Shown here: one piece after another, positions 58,874-64,000 of the stretch
Layout: each line of letters starts with the position of its first letter
Position numbering within the stretch: position 1 is the stretch's first letter
NCBI GenBank assembly: GCA_964482225.1
Contig: CAYZWT010000017.1
Span: forward strand, 16,751 to 80,750
Source: UBA1429 sp964482225
Lineage (GTDB): Bacteria; Chloroflexota; Anaerolineae; UBA1429
Reading direction: 5' to 3'
DNA: 64,000 nucleotides
Notes under the pieces: generated by a model
The model's input: only the letters and a program-made list of their open reading frames with translations
Database searches by the model: none
What the model was told of the DNA's origin: nothing
Position numbers and translations under genes: made by a program

Positions 58874-60289
58874 TCAGACCAGGCTGGGCGGCCGCCAATC
58901 GCCCGCATCGTGGATGATGCGCAGGGCCCCGTGGTTGGGCGTCGGGATGTCGGCCCAGGTGCGGCCCTCGCCATTGAACTGGGGCATCCAGGGCGCCAGG
59001 GCGTCAAACATCTCGTCGCACATGGCCCAGATCTCGTCGGGATCGCACACCGCCGCCGTCAGCGGGTCGTGCAGCACCGCCAGCTTGACCAGCTCCCGGT
59101 CGCCGGTCAGGGCCGCCTCGACGGCCATGCGCTGGACGTTGGTGCTGACGCGGCAGGTGGCGGCGCAGGGCTCGGGCAGCGGCCCCACGTAGGCCGGGTG
59201 CAGGCCATTGCGATCCACATAGCCGGGCAGCTCGACAGTGCAATCCTCGGGCAGGTTGGGGATCAGCCCCCGGTTGCCCACGTTGAAATGCCCGCGATAG
59301 ATGCGCCCCGTCTCGAGCGCCTCGATGATATACGAGCCGTGCTCGGTTGAGCGCTCGCCCAGGTGAATGTACTCCGCCTCGCCGCTGAGCCACCTGGGGT
59401 ACATCTCGCGGTACTCGTTCGCCATGGCCCGGCAGTGGTTCAGGTAGCCCGCCGTGCGCCCGTCAATCCAGTTGTCCGGGTGGATCCAGCGCGCCAGCTC
59501 GTCCGGGCGTTTGCGATACCAGGGCACATACTCGGAAAAGTGGCCGTTGGACTCGGTGGAAAAGTAGCCAAAGCGTTTCAGCACGTCCAGGCGGGCCGGC
59601 TCGCGGGGCGCGATCTCGGGATGCTGGGAGATGGCCTCGTACAAAAAGGGCAGCATGTCGCGGCCCTGGTGGGTCACCTGGATATACCAGGTCTGGTGGT
59701 TGATCCCCGCGCAGACATAGTCCACCTCCTCCGGCGGCAGGCCCAGGGCCGTGGCGATCAGATGATGGCCGCCCTGCACGCCGTGGCACAGCCCCACATA
59801 GAACACGCCCCCCGCCCGGCGCACGGCCCACGAGTTCATGGCCATCGGATTGGAATAGTTGAGCAACAACGCCTGGGGGGCCAGCTCGCGCATGTCACGG
59901 GCGATATCCAACAGCACGGGAATGGTGCGCAGGGCATAGAACACGCCGCCGGGGCCCAGGGTGTCGCCCACGCATTGATCCACCCCATACTTGAGGGGGA
60001 TCTCGACGTCGTAGCCGAACGCCTCCAGGCCGCCCACCCGCGCCATACAAAAGATGTAATCGGCGCCCGCGATGGCCTCACGCTGGCTCATGGTGGGGAC
60101 GATGGTCGCCGCCAGGCCGTTGTCGCTGATCATCTTGCGGCTCAGCTTGGTGACCATCTCCAGGTTCTCGGCGCTGATATCCATAAAGCGAAACTCGGTA
60201 TCGCGCAACTCTTCCACGGCCAGGATATCCATCATCAAACGGCGGGTGAACCCGATGCTGCCTGCGCCAATCATGGCAACCTTGATCAT
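58874..60289 (-). CDS. GH4 alpha-glucosidase/alpha-galactosidase-like
   Basis: Length is 471 aa from ATG 60289 with AGGAG nine bases before. NAD-binding GAGSIGFTRRL, FMDISAENLEM, NYSNPMAMNSW, and the metal-binding CHGVQGG (Cys-His) with a later His in INHQTWY. GH4 enzymes use NAD and Mn for redox-assisted glycoside cleavage in the cytoplasm. Closest in pattern to MelA-type alpha-galactosidases. Paired with the isomerase downstream; divergent from the DUF2723 gene. Confidence 0.93.
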   Translation of the reverse strand: MIKVAMIGAGSIGFTRRLMMDILAVEELRDTEFRFMDISAENLEMVTKLSRKMISDNGLAATIVPTMSQREAIAGADYIFCMARVGGLEAFGYDVEIPLKYGVDQCVGDTLGPGGVFYALRTIPVLLDIARDMRELAPQALLLNYSNPMAMNSWAVRRAGGVFYVGLCHGVQGGHHLIATALGLPPEEVDYVCAGINHQTWYIQVTHQGRDMLPFLYEAISQHPEIAPREPARLDVLKRFGYFSTESNGHFSEYVPWYRKRPDELARWIHPDNWIDGRTAGYLNHCRAMANEYREMYPRWLSGEAEYIHLGERSTEHGSYIIEALETGRIYRGHFNVGNRGLIPNLPEDCTVELPGYVDRNGLHPAYVGPLPEPCAATCRVSTNVQRMAVEAALTGDRELVKLAVLHDPLTAAVCDPDEIWAMCDEMFDALAPWMPQFNGEGRTWADIPTPNHGALRIIHDAGDWRPPSLV

Positions 60290-60478
60290 CTTGCGCGCTC
60301 CTGTGTGTTGGTCCAAACCCTGTGGCATACGCCGTGAGTATAGGGTCGCCAGGGGAATCTGTCCATCCAGGCCCTGCGCTTGGCGGCTCGTCGCCGACTT
60401 GTCTCCCTGCAACTTGCCTCCCACGTCTGGAGGTGTTATATCTAGAGTCGGTGTTGCCTAGACAGGAGGGATGTCGCC

Positions 60479-62437
60479 ATCGCCGCAACGAACCAAACTG
60501 CCCCACGTCCGATCTGGCAGCGTTGGCCCTGGGTCGAGGCGCTGCTGTTGATCGCCACCCTGGCGACCTATCTGCGCACCCTGGCGCCCGGCGCCCTGGG
60601 CGGCGATGCCGGGGAACTCCAGTTCGTGCCCTACATCCTGGGCCTGCCCCACCCCACCGGCACGCCATTGTACGTTCTGCTGGGTAGAATGTGGGGCCTG
60701 CTGCCCCTGGGCCCCAGTGTGGCCTGGCGCATGAGCCTGCTGGCGGCGGTCTCGGCGGCCCTGGCCGCGCTGCTGGTATATCGCAGCGTGGCGCGGGCGG
60801 GCCACGGGCCGTTGCCTGCCCTGGCCGCTGCCCTGGCACTGGCCTTTGGCCCCACCTTTTGGGAACAGGCCACCCTGGCGGACAAGTACGCCTTTAACGC
60901 GCTGATGGTGGCCGCCGTACTGGCCCTGGCCTTGCGCTGGGGCGCCACCCGCGCGCCGCGCACCTTGGCGTGGCTGGCCTTTGTCTATGGCCTGAGCCTG
61001 GCCCACCACCGCACCATGATCCTCTTTGCGCCGCTGCTGTTGGCCTATGTATGGGTTCACGAAGGGGCCGCCCTCTGGCGCGACGGGCGCCGCCTGCTGC
61101 GGCTGGCGCTGCTGCTCATCGCGCCCCTATCGCTCTACCTCTACCTGCCCTGGGCGGCGGCGCGGGGTCTGCCGCCCGGCACCTGGCAGCCGCGCGACCC
61201 GGCCGGGTGGTACGCCTACCTGTTCGACACCGGCCGCACCGGCCTGGTCTATCTCGACATGTCCGTCCTGGGGGAGCGCGTCGCCTTTTACGGGCGCACC
61301 CTGTGGGGCGATTTCGGCGGCGTGGGCGTGGCCCTCGGGCTGTTTGGCCTGGCGATGCAGCTCCGCCGCCGCCGCGCCGACGCCTTGTTTCTGCTGGGAG
61401 GGTTCGTCCTGCAAGCGTTCCTGGCGCTCAACCATCACGTCCCGCGCCATTGGGTCTATTTCATCCCCTCCTTTCTGATCTTTTGCCTCTGGATCGGCGA
61501 GGGCATGGCGGCGCTGCCCACCTGGACCTTGGGCCGCTCGCCGCGCACCCCCTGGAGCACCCGTATCCCCGCCCTGCTGATCGTGGGCGTGATCCTGGTC
61601 TGGATCCTGGTTCCTTTGCCGGGGCGCTACCGCGAGCTGCGCCAGGCCCACCTGGGCGCGGGGACGCTGGACCCCTGGCGGCAGACCCTCAAGACGGGGC
61701 ATATGGCCGACCGGCTGGGCCTGGCCCTGACCGAAGTGGCCCCCGAGGCCGTCATCATCGGCGATTGGGAGCAGGCCACGCCCCTCTGGTATTACCAGCA
61801 GGTGGAGGGGCTGCGCCCCGATGTCACCATACTCTATCCGATGGAGCGGCTGGATGAGGCCCTGGAGTGGGGCCGGCCGCTCTATCTGGCGCGGGCGTTG
61901 CCCGGCCTCGGCGCGCCCTGGCGCCCCTGGGCCGAGACGCCCCTGGTGGCCCTGCGCGAGGCCCCGACCATGCGCCTGCCCGATGCGGCCACGCCCCTCG
62001 GCCAGGGGTTTGGCGGGGTGATCGAGCTGGCGGGGTACCGGCTGCACCCCACGGTGCGGGCCACGCCGGGCGGCCCGGCCGGGCCCCATCCGGGCGAGGT
62101 ACTGGCCCTGACCCTCTACTGGCGCGCCCTGGCCGCCCCCGAGCACGATTATTCAGTCTCGCTGCGGCTCTATGATGCCGCCGGAGGCATGGTCGCCAGC
62201 GTGGATAGCCAGCACCCCGTGCTGGGAATGTACCCCACGTCGCAATGGGAGCCGGGCGAGGTGGCAGCGGACTATTACGAGCTCCAGGTGCCTCGCGAGT
62301 TGGGCCCGGGCGAGCTGACCTGGCGGGTGGTGCTCTACCGCGCCCTGCCCGAGGGCGGCTGGGAGAATCTCCCGCTGGATGGCGCCCCCGAGCAGAGCGA
62401 GGCGACGGGCGGTGTGGTCAGGGTCGTGGGTCGGTAG
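60479..62437 (+). CDS. DUF2723 membrane glycosyltransferase-like protein
   Basis: Length is about 652 aa. Ten or so membrane helices, the DUF2723 signature GGDAGELQFVPYILGLPHPTGTPLY near the N-terminus, and a soluble C-terminal domain. DUF2723 proteins are GT-C-fold O-mannosyltransferase relatives using lipid-linked sugars. The start is odd: AGGAGGG (60464-60470) points to an ATG at 60471 that is out of frame and ends early, while in frame the codon at the right distance is ATC (60479). The first canonical in-frame start is TTG 60548, which would cut the first helix. A small frameshift or a rare start codon is likely. Confidence 0.75.
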   Translation: MAATNQTAPRPIWQRWPWVEALLLIATLATYLRTLAPGALGGDAGELQFVPYILGLPHPTGTPLYVLLGRMWGLLPLGPSVAWRMSLLAAVSAALAALLVYRSVARAGHGPLPALAAALALAFGPTFWEQATLADKYAFNALMVAAVLALALRWGATRAPRTLAWLAFVYGLSLAHHRTMILFAPLLLAYVWVHEGAALWRDGRRLLRLALLLIAPLSLYLYLPWAAARGLPPGTWQPRDPAGWYAYLFDTGRTGLVYLDMSVLGERVAFYGRTLWGDFGGVGVALGLFGLAMQLRRRRADALFLLGGFVLQAFLALNHHVPRHWVYFIPSFLIFCLWIGEGMAALPTWTLGRSPRTPWSTRIPALLIVGVILVWILVPLPGRYRELRQAHLGAGTLDPWRQTLKTGHMADRLGLALTEVAPEAVIIGDWEQATPLWYYQQVEGLRPDVTILYPMERLDEALEWGRPLYLARALPGLGAPWRPWAETPLVALREAPTMRLPDAATPLGQGFGGVIELAGYRLHPTVRATPGGPAGPHPGEVLALTLYWRALAAPEHDYSVSLRLYDAAGGMVASVDSQHPVLGMYPTSQWEPGEVAADYYELQVPRELGPGELTWRVVLYRALPEGGWENLPLDGAPEQSEATGGVVRVVGR

Positions 62438-62500
62438 CCTTTGCCAAGAGCCCGGCATACACCTATAGCGCCTGCATCCAATCAAGACAGCCGCGACGAC

Positions 62501-62992
62501 ATGAAAAAGTACGCCAAGCAAGACCAGAGACAGTTGGCAACTTGGGCTGCTGATTGCGCCGCAAGAGTGCTGCCGTTCTTCGAAAGAGCGCATCCCGAAG
62601 ACAAGCGTCCCCGCCAAGCCATCGAGGTCTGCCGCAAATGGGTTCAGACCGGTGAGTTCAGGATGGCGGACATACGCGGCGCTTCCCTTGCCGCCCATGC
62701 TGCCGCTCGCGAAGCAAAGGGCGACGAGGCGGGCTGTCTTGCGGCGCGGGCCGCCGGCCAGGCGGTAGCGACGGCGCATGTGCCACAACACGCCTTTGGC
62801 GCAGCGTACTATGCGCTCAAGGCGGTCGCAGCGGCCACTATTGCCGACGCAGAGCATTGCGTTGTCCAAGAATACGATTGGCAAGTGCAACATATCTCTG
62901 CAGAGCTAAGGCCAGAGGTATTGAAAAGAGTCGTCATAGAGGACCGCAAAGGGCGCATATTCATCACCATCCACAAAGATGAGGACTACTGA
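62501..62992 (+). CDS. Orphan immunity-like protein
   Basis: Length is 163 aa from ATG 62501. Pattern: LATWAADCAARVLPFFE, HPEDKRPRQAIEVCRKWVQTGEF, AAHAAAREA, and ATAHVPQHAFGAAYYALKAV, which matches the Imm-5-like putative immunity protein type by eye. Base composition is visibly lower in GC than in the flanking genes and there is no good ribosome site. No toxin gene is adjacent. Probably acquired; the true role could be other than immunity. Confidence 0.65.
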   Translation: MKKYAKQDQRQLATWAADCAARVLPFFERAHPEDKRPRQAIEVCRKWVQTGEFRMADIRGASLAAHAAAREAKGDEAGCLAARAAGQAVATAHVPQHAFGAAYYALKAVAAATIADAEHCVVQEYDWQVQHISAELRPEVLKRVVIEDRKGRIFITIHKDEDY

Positions 62993-63073
62993 CGGCGCGC
63001 CCTCGCGCTGTACGCCATATGGGCTCGGGCGGCATAAAGGCCCCCTGGGCGCATAGCGCCGCGCCCGCCCCAG

Positions 63074-63082
63074 TGCTATAAT
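63074..63082 (+). promoter_or_regulatory. Extended -10 promoter of the Ldh-family gene
   Basis: TGCTATAAT (perfect TATAAT 63077-63082) with no recognisable -35. Confidence 0.5.
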
Positions 63083-63112
63083 CCCTCCATCTCTCGCACG
63101 AAAGGCGGTAGC

Positions 63113-64000
63113 ATGATCCGGATATCAGCGGAACGACTGACCCAGGTCATCAGCGGCGTCTTTGCAGCGGCGGGCGTGCCCCAGCCCGACGCCACCCTGG
63201 TGGCCGAGTCTCTCGTAGAGAACAACCTGGTGGGGCACGATTCCCACGGCGTCCTGCGCGTCGGCTCTTATGTCGAGGCGTTGGAGCAGGGCCGACTCGA
63301 TCCCCACGGCCAGACCCGCATCCTGCGGGAGAGCGCCACCACTGCCCTGCTGGATGGCGGGCGCAACTGGGGCGTCCTGGTGGCCCGCGCCGCCATGGAC
63401 CTGGCCATGCGCAAGGCCCGCGAGCACGACCTGGGGCTGGTCGCCATACGCAACACCGCCCACACAGGCCGCCTGGGCGAATATGTGGTACAGGCCGCCC
63501 GCCAGGGCTTTATGGCCATGGTCATCGGCACTGGCTCGCGCCCCGGCGGCACGGTGGCGCCCTTTGGCGCGGCCAGCCCCGTGTTCAACACCAACCCCCT
63601 GAGCTGGGGCGTGCCCGCCAACTGCTATCCGGCCATATTCGTGGATTTCGCCACCTCTGCGGCCGCCTGGGGCAAGATCCAGTCGGCGCTGGACAAGGGC
63701 GCCCCTATCCCCCTGGGCTGGCTGCTGGATGCGGAAGGGCGCCCCACTACCAACCCCGCTGACCAGAGACGTGGCGGCGTCCAGCTCCCCTTTGGCGATC
63801 ACAAGGGCTCCGGTCTGGCCTTTATGGTCGAGATCCTCTGCGGTGGGCTGACCGGCGTAAGCTGCGCTGCCCTGGATGACTATGCGGGCGAGTTTGTGTT
63901 GGTGATGGGCGCCGTCAACATTGCCGCGTTTCAGCCCTTGGAGCAGTTCCGTGGCCAGGTGGATGGCCTGGTGGAGGCCGTCAAGAGCGCACGCAAGGCG
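63113..64000 (+). CDS. Ldh-family (malate/L-lactate/sulfolactate) dehydrogenase, partial
   Basis: Open to the right edge, at least 296 residues from ATG 63113. Type 2 malate/L-lactate dehydrogenase motifs: GHDSHGVLRVGSYVEAL, then AIRNTAHTGRLGEYV, PFGAASPVFNTNPL, and GGVQLPFGDHKGSGLAFMVEIL. NAD(P)-dependent oxidoreductase of 2-hydroxy acids or ureidoglycolate. The catalytic His and the GDHKG substrate loop are present. The C-terminus lies beyond the window. Confidence 0.9.
   Translation, partial: MIRISAERLTQVISGVFAAAGVPQPDATLVAESLVENNLVGHDSHGVLRVGSYVEALEQGRLDPHGQTRILRESATTALLDGGRNWGVLVARAAMDLAMRKAREHDLGLVAIRNTAHTGRLGEYVVQAARQGFMAMVIGTGSRPGGTVAPFGAASPVFNTNPLSWGVPANCYPAIFVDFATSAAAWGKIQSALDKGAPIPLGWLLDAEGRPTTNPADQRRGGVQLPFGDHKGSGLAFMVEILCGGLTGVSCAALDDYAGEFVLVMGAVNIAAFQPLEQFRGQVDGLVEAVKSARKA

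Noticed and set aside
62153..62893. Minus-strand frame across the immunity-like gene
   Set aside because: No domain pattern and no ribosome site; the plus-strand protein has a family-like pattern.
1..64000. tRNA, rRNA, CRISPR, insertion sequences
   Set aside because: I looked for T-loop motifs, direct repeat arrays, and transposase or integrase motifs on both strands and found none that hold up.

Overview
The window reads as a chromosomal segment of a high-GC member of the Chloroflexota, probably Anaerolineae-like. The evidence is indirect: zinc-ribbon/LysM and DUF2723-type proteins, a heliorhodopsin, many glycoside hydrolases and TIM-barrel sugar isomerases, GTG/TTG starts behind strong Shine-Dalgarno sites, and sigma70-type promoters. 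I saw no rRNA, tRNA, CRISPR, transposase or prophage. Assignment to phylum is inference, not proof.

Layout. 1-2033: end of a Crp/Fnr-type regulator, a frame-disrupted two-cluster ferredoxin, a zinc metallopeptidase and a CopD-like membrane protein. 2034-2472 is the only gene-free stretch above 300 bases. It appears to hold an independent structured RNA with its own promoter and terminator-like hairpin, followed by a second promoter for the PDG-repeat surface protein (2473-4611) and its GYF-domain neighbour. 5206-9485: flippase, iron alcohol dehydrogenase, and a glyoxylate-carboligase-like ThDP enzyme. 9569-14182: large hybrid histidine kinase. 14440-16023: first of two paralogous ANL/PaaK-like proteins. 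16028-25149 (minus strand): lipoprotein-YhfC fusion, an SOS-box-controlled Rad52/DdrA-like protein, an SDR, a housekeeping cluster (plsC, ybeY, rph, HD protein, LysM protein), and a heliorhodopsin with a small unknown gene. 25393-34485 (mostly plus): DUF368 transporter, sugar-catabolic oxidoreductase and isomerase, CPBP protease with a repeat protein, GH140-like and GH36-like hydrolases, HIT protein, methyltransferase and Fur regulator. 34498-39754 (minus): EamA-PAP2-like fusion, a chelatase I/D pair joined by a probable -1 frameshift at an A9 run, and an ECF sigma/anti-sigma/membrane-protein group. 40048-48473: flavodiiron protein, VOC protein, diacylglycerol-kinase-like protein, RidA, epimerase, asparaginase, YihY, isomerase and SDR. 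48579-56228 (minus): SagB-like oxidoreductase, then a GH42 / ANL-like / enolase-superfamily cluster, GNAT, a membrane protein and a nucleoside phosphorylase. 56477-64000: SDR plus FMN reductase, a GH4/isomerase pair, a DUF2723 glycosyltransferase, an orphan immunity-like protein and a partial Ldh-family dehydrogenase.

Together the genes suggest a heterotroph that hydrolyses plant-type oligosaccharides inside the cell and oxidises or isomerises the released sugars and sugar acids. It also has oxygen/NO detoxification, SOS-inducible repair and a light-sensing rhodopsin. No ABC sugar transporter, retinal-synthesis gene or large chelatase subunit (CobN/ChlH) is in the window, so those partners must lie elsewhere.
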